Assembly: GCA_965651255.1 (NCBI GenBank)
Contig: CBFGRU010000051.1
Coordinates: 1-14,843, forward strand
Origin: CBFGRU01 sp965651255
Lineage (GTDB): Bacteria; Planctomycetota; Phycisphaerae; Phycisphaerales; SM1A02
DNA: 14,843 bases
Direction of reading: 5' to 3'
Part shown: positions 6,576 through 12,891 of the stretch, piece by piece
How the letters are laid out: every line of letters starts with the position of its first letter
How positions within the stretch are numbered: the first letter of the stretch is position 1
Position numbers and translations under genes: made by a program
The notes under the pieces: model-generated
Databases searched by the model: none
Told to the model about the DNA's origin: nothing
The model's input: the letters and a program-made list of their open reading frames with translations, nothing else

Positions 6576-7775
6576 TCAGCCAAGCCGCTCAACTCGCGAA
6601 ATTTCACCAACCAGCGGTTCCGCGTACCGCAAGAACGCTTCGGTGACATCGGGTCGCCCTTTGGCCATGAATGCTTCATCCATGATCTTCGTCTTGGCCG
6701 CCACCGTCTCAAGTGGAACAAACCCGTACTGCACCCGGTAAGGATCGGTCGAAATACGCTCAATCGTCACGGAACCGCTTGCCTTCCCCTCGATCGCGCG
6801 CAACGCGGCCTGTTCTCCGACCGCGCGGGCCTCTTCGCGATCTACCCGGGACACATCGTAGAACGTGCGCTGAACGTATCCGAAGGTGTCGCTTCGCACT
6901 CGAAGTTTCTTCGACGAACCTCCCAGATCCTGGCGCAATCGCTCAGCAAGAAAGTCGCCTAACACACCCGTCCCTGACAGTTGAATGTTGCCGTGTGCAT
7001 CCTGCTCTCGGGAATCAGCCATCATCGCGGTAATCGCGTTGCCCGCGCGGTCTTTGATCCCTTCGCTGACAGCGACGAGACATCTCCCGAGCTTCGAGTA
7101 CACGCGATCAACATCGGCAACGAAGTCTTCCGGATCAAACACACGCTCGGGCAGATAGATCAGGTGCGGACCATCCTCTTCAAGCTGGCGTGCCAGCGCA
7201 CTGGCCGCCGTCAGAAAACCTGCATTTCGACCCATCACGACGTTGATCTTGATTCCGGGCAACGCAGCGTTGTCCAGGTTGTCGCCTTGGAATGCATGGG
7301 CGACGAATCGCGCTGCCGATCCGTATCCCGGCGTGTGATCGTTGGCAACGAGATCATTATCGATGGTCTTTGGAATGTGAAAACATCGCAACTCGTACGA
7401 TTCAGATCGAGCGACGTCGTTCACGATGCGGCAGGTATCCGATGAATCGTTGCCTCCGATGTAGAAGAAATAGCCAATGTCGTGCTTGCGAAGTGATTCA
7501 AATATCTTCTCGCAGTACGCTTCATCCGGCTTGTCCCGAGTAGACCCCAGCGCTGCCGACGGTGTATTTGCAATGCGATCCAACCGATCCGATCCAATAT
7601 CCGAAAGATCGATGAGATCGCCATAAAGCATCCCTCGCACGCCGTGCCGGGCGCCGAAGACCCGGTCGATTCGCCCGCAGTTGCGCACTGACTCAAGGCA
7701 CCCCACCAGTGATTGGTTGATCACACTCGTTGGTCCGCCGGATTGTGCGATGACTGCATTGGGGCGTACGGCCAT
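6576..7775 (-). CDS. pfp: Phosphofructokinase, predicted pyrophosphate-dependent type
   Basis: A 399-residue cytoplasmic enzyme of the PfkA superfamily (PF00365), converting fructose 6-phosphate to the 1,6-bisphosphate in glycolysis. Visible motifs: the N-terminal phosphate loop NAVIAQSGGPTSVIN (6-20); FFYIGGNDSSDT (103-114); the catalytic loop IPKTIDNDL (134-142), with the aspartates at 139 and 141; and the substrate loop MGRNAGFL (181-188); also PERVFDPE. ATP enzymes usually have GGDGS, where the glycine makes room for the nucleotide; PPi enzymes have Asp there. Here the motif is GGNDS, and the catalytic loop begins PKTIDND as in PPi enzymes, so phosphate-donor use of PPi (reversible step) is inferred. 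Asn109 in place of the usual first Asp is seen in one branch of the family. The start ATG 7775 has a good AGAGGAG site 6 bases ahead. It leads the ChaN-like lipoprotein gene. Confidence 0.93.
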   Translation of the reverse strand: MAVRPNAVIAQSGGPTSVINQSLVGCLESVRNCGRIDRVFGARHGVRGMLYGDLIDLSDIGSDRLDRIANTPSAALGSTRDKPDEAYCEKIFESLRKHDIGYFFYIGGNDSSDTCRIVNDVARSESYELRCFHIPKTIDNDLVANDHTPGYGSAARFVAHAFQGDNLDNAALPGIKINVVMGRNAGFLTAASALARQLEEDGPHLIYLPERVFDPEDFVADVDRVYSKLGRCLVAVSEGIKDRAGNAITAMMADSREQDAHGNIQLSGTGVLGDFLAERLRQDLGGSSKKLRVRSDTFGYVQRTFYDVSRVDREEARAVGEQAALRAIEGKASGSVTIERISTDPYRVQYGFVPLETVAAKTKIMDEAFMAKGRPDVTEAFLRYAEPLVGEISRVERLG

Positions 7776-7853
7776 ATGAATCTCCTCTGCGTGCGGGCTG
7801 ATGAGTCTACGGGCCTGAACGACCCTGACAAGACACTGTTTCCCGCGGCGCGA

Positions 7854-7859
7854 TACACT
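7854..7859 (+). promoter_or_regulatory. Candidate -10 hexamer (TACACT), leaderless position
   Basis: TACACT ends 6 bases before ATG 7866, a spacing that would put the transcription start at or next to the A of the start codon. No Shine-Dalgarno sequence is present. CTGACA at 7825-7830 is 23 bases upstream, too far for a standard -35. Confidence 0.35.
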
Positions 7860-7865
7860 GGCGAC

Positions 7866-8504
7866 ATGAACCGCTGCTTAGAACTGATTGGACGACTGCT
7901 CCCATTGCTCGTCGTGGTACAGGCCATCGGGTGTGCATCGAGTCACGGGCCATCGGTCGTCACCGTCACCGCTGATACCTATGACGCCGCGTTCGGAGCG
8001 GCGGTCGAAGTCGCGCGCAGGGCTGGAATGCGCGCAACGATGCAGGACCGCCGGACCGGGCTGATCGAGACCGATGCGCGATACGCAGGATCATTGTTTG
8101 AGCCGTGGCGCGGTGATAATGCGTCGTTTGATCAGGCGGTGGAGAACACCGTGTCGCTTCAGCGGCGGCGCGCAAGGTTTGAGTTCATCCCGTCCGCCGC
8201 AGCGGAATCACCTGACCTTCCGGATATCGAATCGCTCGACGGGCCGACGATCGCCGGTGCGCCCAGCGAAGTACTCGATCTGACCACATATGAGGGTCCG
8301 ATGGAACTCCGCGTCTGGGTCTCGGTCGAGCGCTCGTACCGACCCGACCAGCGCCGCAGCACCTGGAGTCGCCGAAGCCGCAGCACACCCGAAGGGGCGG
8401 ACATTTCCGGTGCCTACTGGGTGCCCGTCTCGCGCGATGTTGCTGCTGAACGACGGTTACTCGCAGCGATTGAAGAGATGCTGATAGAACCGACTACTCA
8501 ATGA
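7866..8504 (+). CDS. Hypothetical lipoprotein, 212 residues
   Basis: I do not recognise the family. Residues 1-23 form a lipoprotein signal peptide: RLLPLLVVVQAIGC, with Cys23 the probable lipidated residue, so the protein is membrane-anchored and faces the periplasm. The mature part starts with VVTVTADTYDAAFGAAVEVARRAGMRATMQDRRTGLIETD, a strand-helix-strand pattern common in small envelope lipoproteins that sense or scaffold. It then has LQRRRARFEFIPSA and MELRVWVSVERSY, two likely strands, an Arg/Ser-rich linker around 158-175, and an amphipathic C-terminal helix DVAAERRLLAAIEEML. No catalytic motif is visible. A longer frame back to 7713 exists but overlaps the phosphofructokinase start and lacks sense. 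The gene diverges from phosphofructokinase with 90 bases between start codons, and converges on the permease with a 28-base gap. Confidence 0.72.
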   Translation: MNRCLELIGRLLPLLVVVQAIGCASSHGPSVVTVTADTYDAAFGAAVEVARRAGMRATMQDRRTGLIETDARYAGSLFEPWRGDNASFDQAVENTVSLQRRRARFEFIPSAAAESPDLPDIESLDGPTIAGAPSEVLDLTTYEGPMELRVWVSVERSYRPDQRRSTWSRRSRSTPEGADISGAYWVPVSRDVAAERRLLAAIEEMLIEPTTQ

Positions 8505-8532
8505 TGGATCGGGTGTGAACCGCCAGGACAGT

Positions 8533-9480
8533 TCAGGCAACTCTGATCCGCGGATCAATCCAGGCATGCATGATATCGACGATGAGATTGAACACGATCA
8601 GCATCGTCGCGTAGACCATGACCACCCCCATGATCATCGTGAGGTCCTTGTTCAAGACGGCATCGACAAAGTGCGCTCCGATTCCCGGGACGGCAAAGAC
8701 TTTCTCGACGACAAACGACCCGGTCATCGCCGCCGCAGCCGCGGGTCCGAGGTAACTGAGTACAGGCAAGAAAGCGTTCTTCAGGGCATGATGCAGCAGG
8801 ACGCGCCAAGGCCCGACCCCTTTCGCCCGCGCGGTGCGGATGTAATCGCGCGCCATTTCATCGATCATGCCGAAACGGGTGAGTCGCGCGATGTACGCTG
8901 CCGGAGGGAGTGCGAGCGTTACCGCCGGCAGCAGAATGTGTGACGGTGACCCCCAGCCGGCGATCGGCAACCAGCGCAGCCAGACTCCAAAGACCACCAG
9001 CAGTACGGTCCCGATGACAAAGGCCGGCAAACTCACTCCGATCAATGCGACCGATAGCGTTGTGTGATCGATCAAGGTTCCGCGACGGACCGCACCGACG
9101 ATACCCGCGAACGTGCCGATGATGAGTGCCAGCAGGATCGCGAGCAGTCCGAGGACGACAGAGACCGGCAGGTTGTCACGAAGAATCTGATTGACAGTCC
9201 AGTCCTGATGCCGAAGAGATGGGCCGAGATCAAACGGCCGATCGTTTGCTCCGCGTAGCCACGCAACGCCCGTCGCATTCTCAAGGTAGTCCCAGTAGAA
9301 CGCCCACGGATTGTCGAGGTTGTATTGGGCGAGCATCGCCTGTTCGATCTCGCGCGGAATGTTGCGGTCGCGCTCGAGCGGATTGCCGGGGATCATCCAC
9401 GCCAACATGAAGGTGACGGTGTAGATCACAAAGAGGATCAACGGCAGTTGCAGAAATCGGCGAGCGATCAACGCAGGCAC
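8533..9480 (-). CDS. ABC transporter permease, DppB/OppB type (peptide/nickel family)
   Basis: A 315-residue inner-membrane permease (PF00528). It starts with the usual first membrane helix (FLQLPLILFVIYTVTFMLAWMIPGNP), has the periplasmic segment typical of DppB (QYNLDNPWAFYWDYL), then helices at about 105-130, 138-168, 182-203, 245-262 and 285-305. The EAA loop that docks the ATPase reads RDYIRTARAKGVGPWRVLLHHALKNA (211-236). The end shows VVEKVFAVPGIGAHFVDAVLNKDL and the closing DIMHAWIDPRIR, so it is full length. Such permeases work with a DppC partner, one or two ATPases and a binding protein; none of these lies next to it. The GTG start has only weak GGAT upstream. It begins 15 bases after the ankyrin gene on the same strand, so the two may share a transcript. 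Substrate is probably an oligopeptide or other small solute, by family only. Confidence 0.93.
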   Translation of the reverse strand: MPALIARRFLQLPLILFVIYTVTFMLAWMIPGNPLERDRNIPREIEQAMLAQYNLDNPWAFYWDYLENATGVAWLRGANDRPFDLGPSLRHQDWTVNQILRDNLPVSVVLGLLAILLALIIGTFAGIVGAVRRGTLIDHTTLSVALIGVSLPAFVIGTVLLVVFGVWLRWLPIAGWGSPSHILLPAVTLALPPAAYIARLTRFGMIDEMARDYIRTARAKGVGPWRVLLHHALKNAFLPVLSYLGPAAAAAMTGSFVVEKVFAVPGIGAHFVDAVLNKDLTMIMGVVMVYATMLIVFNLIVDIMHAWIDPRIRVA

Positions 9481-9495
9481 GTCGCGGCATCCAGA

Positions 9496-10041
9496 TCAGG
9501 AGTGATTGGGTTCGGGGTCAAGATACACCACGAGTTCCAGCGCTTCACCACCGAGTCGCTCGACATAGTTCAGCGCGGTTCGGCCGTACAGATCGCGTTG
9601 AGCCAGATTGCGCGTCACCGGAGCCAGGACGACCGCGATATCGAATCGTCGGCGCTGAATGGCACGCATCAGGGGCGTCTCGCCCCATCCAGTTGCCAGG
9701 TTGGGGTCCGCACCGGCTTCCAGCAGCCGCCGGACGGTTGCGATGTGATCCGTCAACTCATCACCCCCGCACCGTGCATCCGCGGCATGAAAAAGCGGAG
9801 TCATCCCCGTTTCCGGATCGGCATGGTTCACCCGTGCGCCGAATGCCAGCAGCAACTCCACCAACTCAGTGGCCCCGATTGCGGCGGCCAGGGACAGTGC
9901 ACTCGACCCGTGATCATCGGCGGTTTCCGGGTTTGCCCCAGCTTCCAAGTGTGCACGTAGTGCGCTCGGATCCGGCGGATCGATCGCCAGCAATAGCGGA
10001 TGAAGTTGGATCTTGCGGTGCGTCACAGCGTTGCTTGCCAT
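9496..10041 (-). CDS. Ankyrin-repeat protein
   Basis: A 181-residue protein without signal peptide, probably cytoplasmic, made almost wholly of ankyrin repeats, which mediate protein-protein contact. Repeat landmarks in order: HPLLLAIDPPDPSALRAHLEAGANPETADDHGSSALSLAAAIGATELVELLLAFGARVN, then DPETGMTPLFHAADARCGGDELTDHIATVRRLLEAGADPN, then GWGETPLMRAIQRRRFDIAVVLAPV, then DLYGRTALNYVERLG. That is about four repeats, the second with a short insert (RCGGDELT). The start is open: ATG 10041 is preferred because ATG 10065 would overlap the TACCAT box of the divergent HIT gene and adds eight unremarkable residues; neither has a ribosome site. The gene precedes the lone permease by 15 bases. Bacterial ankyrin proteins often partner a neighbouring gene product, but no direct evidence links these two. 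Confidence 0.86.
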   Translation of the reverse strand: MASNAVTHRKIQLHPLLLAIDPPDPSALRAHLEAGANPETADDHGSSALSLAAAIGATELVELLLAFGARVNHADPETGMTPLFHAADARCGGDELTDHIATVRRLLEAGADPNLATGWGETPLMRAIQRRRFDIAVVLAPVTRNLAQRDLYGRTALNYVERLGGEALELVVYLDPEPNHS

Positions 10042-10059
10042 ACTAGACGATTCTGGCGG

Positions 10060-10065
10060 TACCAT
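10060..10065 (+). promoter_or_regulatory. Candidate -10 hexamer (TACCAT) for the HIT gene
   Basis: TACCAT ends 6 bases before ATG 10072 and overlaps the GGTACC palindrome at 10059-10064. No Shine-Dalgarno sequence is present, so a leaderless transcript fits. The reverse complement of its last bases is the upstream in-frame ATG of the ankyrin gene. Confidence 0.33.
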
Positions 10066-10071
10066 ACGTTT

Positions 10072-10623
10072 ATGTTGATTGATAACCTCTGGGCGCCGTG
10101 GCGCATGGCCTACCTGCGCAATCTCTCCCGGAAGCAGGCATTGCTGGAGAAGGATCTGCCGCGCGATTCGGATACCGGCGGATCATTCATGGAGCGTTAC
10201 TGGAGTTCTCCAGAGCGTGACCATGAGAATCACGTGATCGCTCGCGATCAGGACGGCATGATTTTGCTGAATCGATATCCGTACGCGAACGGTCACCTGC
10301 TGGTCGCCCTGGGCGATGCCCGTCCCGGCCTGCTCGACTACGAACCCGTCCAAAGAGCTGCGTTCTGGCGGCTGTGCGAACTGGCGACCGACCTGATGCA
10401 GCGCACTTTGAACCCTCAGGGGATCAACTTCGGCATCAATCAGGGGCAGGCCGCCGGCGCAGGCGTAGAGGGGCATCTGCACGCCCACCTGGTTCCGCGG
10501 TGGGCAGGTGATGTCAACTTCATCAGCGTGGTCGGCCAGGTTCGTGTCATACCCGATTCACTTGAACAGATGGCTGCAGACTACCGTCGCGTATGGGACA
10601 CCATTCAGGCGAAGAGCGAATGA
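10072..10623 (+). CDS. HIT-domain protein, Ap4A phosphorylase/hydrolase-like
   Basis: A 183-residue cytoplasmic protein of the histidine-triad superfamily (PF01230), which cleaves nucleotide phosphoesters such as diadenosine tetraphosphate through a histidine nucleophile. The opening MLIDNLWAPWRMAYLRNL is typical of the bacterial branch related to mycobacterial Ap4A phosphorylase. Next come LLNRYPYANGHLLVAL (65-80), INFGINQGQAAGAGVEGHLHAHLVPRW (118-144), with the triad HLHAHL at 135-140 where the middle and last His are catalytic, and the family C-terminus DVNFISVVGQVRVIPDSLE. Many relatives have a zinc pair CxxC between residues 20 and 40; this protein has no cysteine there, but a Ser/Gly/Asp stretch instead. 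Start ATG 10072 is fixed by the LWAPWR motif. It diverges from the ankyrin gene with only 30 bases between starts. Confidence 0.9.
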   Translation: MLIDNLWAPWRMAYLRNLSRKQALLEKDLPRDSDTGGSFMERYWSSPERDHENHVIARDQDGMILLNRYPYANGHLLVALGDARPGLLDYEPVQRAAFWRLCELATDLMQRTLNPQGINFGINQGQAAGAGVEGHLHAHLVPRWAGDVNFISVVGQVRVIPDSLEQMAADYRRVWDTIQAKSE

Positions 10624-10641
10624 TGCGATCGCCTATGTTCC

Positions 10642-10678
10642 AAAAATAACAACCACCTCCCGAGACGGGAAGTGGTTG
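10642..10678 (-). terminator. Intrinsic terminator of the small lipoprotein gene
   Basis: A hairpin spans 10650-10678: twelve of thirteen positions pair (one C-A mismatch at 10657/10671) around the three-base loop 10663-10665. Read on the minus strand it is followed by TTATTTTT (10649-10642). That orientation matches the lipoprotein gene ending at 10725. On the plus strand no T-run follows, so it would stop the HIT transcript less well, though the hairpin lies just after that gene too. Confidence 0.87.
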
Positions 10679-10724
10679 CGATCAGCACAGTGCTGGACCC
10701 GCAAGCGAACGTCGCGGGAATCGA

Positions 10725-11012
10725 TCAGCGCGGCTTGCCGCTGATATAAATGATATCGCTGGGGCTGAGCCGGCTGGGATGATCCGCGTACCAGGTCCGC
10801 CCGATGTCTTCCCACATCAAACGCATGTTGACATTGTCCGTATACCCGACGTGACGATCGACATCGACCGGGCGCTCGCTGAGGGTCAACATTTCCGGCG
10901 TTGGGTTATCGCGGATTGAATCGAAGCTGACATTGTACGGATTGCTGCTCTGGCAACCGGTGAGGCCAAGAACGACCGCTGCAAATGTGCCGAGAGCGAT
11001 CAACTTCTTCAT
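10725..11012 (-). CDS. Small lipoprotein, 95 residues
   Basis: A short exported lipoprotein. The signal peptide MKKLIALGTFAAVVLGLTGC has a textbook lipobox LTGC with lipidated Cys20. The mature 76 residues are hydrophilic: QSSNPYNVSFDSIRDNPTPEMLTLSERPVDVDRHVGYTDNVNMRLMWEDIGRTWYADHPSRLSPSDIIY in outline, with the segment MRLMWEDIGRTWYADHPSRLSP the most distinctive. I recall similar 'DDLGR..L.DRPSRL' wording in small planctomycete lipoproteins, but cannot confirm it here. The start ATG 11012 has AGGAAGG 8 bases ahead, among the best ribosome sites in the window. The transcript ends at the hairpin at 10650-10678, so this is a single-gene unit. Role unknown; an envelope structural or assembly part is a guess. 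Confidence 0.85.
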   Translation of the reverse strand: MKKLIALGTFAAVVLGLTGCQSSNPYNVSFDSIRDNPTPEMLTLSERPVDVDRHVGYTDNVNMRLMWEDIGRTWYADHPSRLSPSDIIYISGKPR

Positions 11013-11194
11013 GGTTCATGCCTTCCTGAGGAGTGATTCGTGGATGGACGTGCGGGTACCTGTACCAGACGGGGACGTAGGTGTCAACGCCGTCCGTCCA
11101 ATTCCGGGGGAACCGGTGGGGAAGAATCTCGAATTGAATCCCGCATCGGCCTAGCGTTGCGAGGCCGGCGATCGGCCCCGTCGGGAAGGGATGG

Positions 11195-11328
11195 GCGGTC
11201 TACATTGCTCGAACCTTTCAGGACCCCGAGGGATCGCTCACCGAGGTCAATGCCACGCCTCCTTCGAGTGGAAGGCAGCGACCGACGGGATGCGAACCCA
11301 CCTGCTATCGGGGTTCGAGCAATACCGC
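11195..11328. repeat. Long interrupted inverted repeat; possible structured RNA
   Basis: ATTGCTCGAACC (11204-11215) is the exact reverse complement of GGTTCGAGCAAT (11312-11323), with a 96-base spacer. After a four-base bulge (CTAC, 11200-11203) pairing resumes: GCGGT 11195-11199 with ACCGC 11324-11328, giving 17 pairs. Inside, GGTC/GACC (11245-11248, 11280-11283) and TGCC/GGCA (11251-11254, 11274-11277) can stack into one stem, and GGG/CCC (11287-11289, 11297-11299) into a small hairpin. This is the shape of a closed, branched RNA. The strand is not fixed. I could not match it to SRP, 6S, RNase P, tmRNA or a known riboswitch. A small inverted-repeat transposon relic is the main alternative. 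Confidence 0.55.
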
Positions 11329-11451
11329 TCGGGGATGTACGCAAGTCTCCCCCTGCCACCCGATGGGGCCGATCGCCGTTTCCTCAGGCCGATTGAGCCC
11401 AGTTTGTGCCGTTGTTCGGCGGTTTCGATGCAGAAACAGCGAACCCGTGCC

Positions 11452-11457
11452 TACGCT
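11452..11457 (+). promoter_or_regulatory. Candidate -10 hexamer (TACGCT) for the MFS gene
   Basis: TACGCT ends 5 bases before the GTG at 11463, one base closer than the other cases in this window. There is no Shine-Dalgarno sequence. It supports 11463 as the start over the GTG at 11406. Confidence 0.28.
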
Positions 11458-11462
11458 CTTGC

Positions 11463-12824
11463 GTGAGCCCCGTTCGATTCGCCGTCAACGGCGTCCAACG
11501 TGTTGTCGCCAGCTTTCATCCGAAGACCCTTCCCCCGATGTTGCGCCGGAACTACTCCAAGGAGTTTCTGGCGTGGTGGTTTCTTCCGCTCATGCTCGCC
11601 GTGGTGGAAGGTGGGGTCATCGCGGTCATCGTCAAGAATACGTTTTCGGGAATTGTCAGTGAGCGAGAGTTGAATTTCGTCGTCGCCGCGCTGACGGCCG
11701 CCCCAGCGGTGGCGAACATCACGAGTTTTCTCTGGTCTGCGTTGAGTCACGGCCGGCCGAAAGTGCTCTTCATTACCGGGTTACAGATTGCCTGCGTCGT
11801 GATGATCGGCGTGATGGCGATCGCGCCGCAGAATCGATTCGGACTCTATCTCCTGGCCTTCGGAGTTCTCGGGGCACGAGTCTTCTGGGCGGGGGTCATT
11901 ACCATCCGCACGCTGGTCTGGCGAAACAATTACCCGCGTGCCGATCGCGCACGAATTGCTGGCAAACTGGCCACGATTCAGAGCATCATGTTGTTTGCCT
12001 GCGGGACGCTGCTCGGATTCGCGATGGACTGGGATCCGCAATCGTTCCATTACATCTACGCTTCGGCAGGACTGCTTTCACTCATCGGCGTTTGGATCTA
12101 CGCGAGCGTGCGTCTTCGAGGTCAGCGGCGACTCGCGCGACTTGAACGCATCGGCGAGAAGGCCGACCGCCCCAGTCTCTCCCCGCTTGATGTCATTCGC
12201 GTCCTGCGGGATGACCCGCTCTACAGCCGGTTCATGGGGTGCATGTTCATCTTTGGCCTCGGCAACATGATGATTACGGCGCCGATGGCGATCATCGTGA
12301 AAGAACAGTTCGGGATGCGCAACTTCGAGGGAATCCTGATCAACAGCACGATCCCGGCCATCCTCATGCCGGTCAGTATCCCACTCTGGGCGAGACTGCT
12401 TGATCGCTCGCATGTGGTCCGTTTCCGGGCGAGGCACTCCTGGTCGTTTGTACTCTCCAGCGTGCTGATTCTTCTTGCCTGCGGCCTGGGCCAGACCTGG
12501 CTGCTGTATCTTTCTTCCGTGGCGCTCGGAATCGCGTTCGGCGGCGGAGTTCTTGCCTGGAACCTTGGACACCATGATTTCGCCCCCGCTCATCGCGCCA
12601 GCCAATACATGGGCGTTCACGTCACCCTCACCGGCGTGCGTGGACTCATCGCACCGTTTCTTGGCGTCTGGTTGTACGAGGTGCTGAACGACACCAGACC
12701 GGGACTCGGGAATTGGGTCTTCGCTTTTACGCTGCTTCTCAATATCGCCGGAGCGACCGGTTTCGTGCTGTTGGCGCGGAAGATGAGTCGAGATGGCGGT
12801 GCCCAGCCAAATCACGATGACTGA
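11463..12824 (+). CDS. MFS transporter
   Basis: A 453-residue inner-membrane protein of the major facilitator superfamily (PF07690). About twelve membrane segments can be followed, from WWFLPLMLAVVEGGVIAVIV near residue 38 through NWVFAFTLLLNIAGATGFVLLA near the end. A central cytoplasmic loop, VRLRGQRRLARLERIGEKADRPSLSPLDVIRVLRDDPLYSR (about 215-257), divides two six-helix halves, as in the family. Typical pieces are LWSALSHGRPKVLFITG after helix 2, GVLGARVFWAGVITIRTLVWRNNYPRADRARIAGK, and the second-half equivalent ASQYMGVHVTLTGVRGLIAPFLGVWL. The substrate cannot be predicted. The start is uncertain: GTG 11463 is chosen for the upstream TACGCT; ATG 11538 (428 residues) would lose the basic N-terminal stretch, GTG 11406 would add 19 residues that look non-coding. 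It is followed by rpsA 216 bases later. Confidence 0.86.
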   Translation: MSPVRFAVNGVQRVVASFHPKTLPPMLRRNYSKEFLAWWFLPLMLAVVEGGVIAVIVKNTFSGIVSERELNFVVAALTAAPAVANITSFLWSALSHGRPKVLFITGLQIACVVMIGVMAIAPQNRFGLYLLAFGVLGARVFWAGVITIRTLVWRNNYPRADRARIAGKLATIQSIMLFACGTLLGFAMDWDPQSFHYIYASAGLLSLIGVWIYASVRLRGQRRLARLERIGEKADRPSLSPLDVIRVLRDDPLYSRFMGCMFIFGLGNMMITAPMAIIVKEQFGMRNFEGILINSTIPAILMPVSIPLWARLLDRSHVVRFRARHSWSFVLSSVLILLACGLGQTWLLYLSSVALGIAFGGGVLAWNLGHHDFAPAHRASQYMGVHVTLTGVRGLIAPFLGVWLYEVLNDTRPGLGNWVFAFTLLLNIAGATGFVLLARKMSRDGGAQPNHDD

Positions 12825-12879
12825 CCAGCCGGCATTGACATTCGCGCAGTTTTTCGTCGCGGTTGAATCGGGCAAGGGC

Positions 12880-12885
12880 TACACT
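12880..12885 (+). promoter_or_regulatory. Candidate -10 hexamer (TACACT) for rpsA
   Basis: GGGCTACACT places a TANNNT hexamer 155 bases before the rpsA ATG, identical to the box before the 7866 gene. Transcription would start near 12892, just ahead of the leader hairpins. The TTGAAT at 12863-12868 is only 11 bases away and the TTGACA at 12835-12840 is 39 away, so neither is a good -35. Confidence 0.33.
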
Positions 12886-12891
12886 CATCGG

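Larger units (their letters stand above)
11013..11462. other. 450-base non-coding stretch between divergent genes
   Basis: No convincing gene lies here; open frames on both strands are Arg/Pro/Ser-rich and lack ribosome sites. It holds the AGGAAGG site of the small lipoprotein (minus strand, about 11021-11027), a small hairpin GGCCG-GCGAT-CGGCC at 11163-11177, the long inverted repeat 11195-11328, a GGGGA/TCCCC pair at 11331-11335 and 11348-11352, and TACGCT at 11452-11457 before the MFS start. The density of paired segments between 11160 and 11370 is higher than in the other gaps. Confidence 0.7.

Noticed and set aside
11311..11325. GGGGTTCGAGCAATA resembling a tRNA T-arm
   Set aside because: The sides of the loop do not pair and no acceptor, D or anticodon arm can be placed; pairing with 11204-11215 explains it better.
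11084..11359. 91-residue minus-strand open frame over the inverted repeat
   Set aside because: Arg/Ser/Pro-rich, no ribosome site, and the region shows RNA-like pairing instead.
11195..11370. Known RNAs: SRP, RNase P, tmRNA, 6S, cobalamin riboswitch
   Set aside because: I looked for GGAAGGAAGCAG, GAGGAAAGTCC, a tag reading frame with CCA end, and a B12 box; none is present on either strand.
12078..12875. 265-residue minus-strand open frame over the MFS gene
   Set aside because: Low-complexity charged composition and no ribosome site; it mirrors the third-position bias of the MFS gene.
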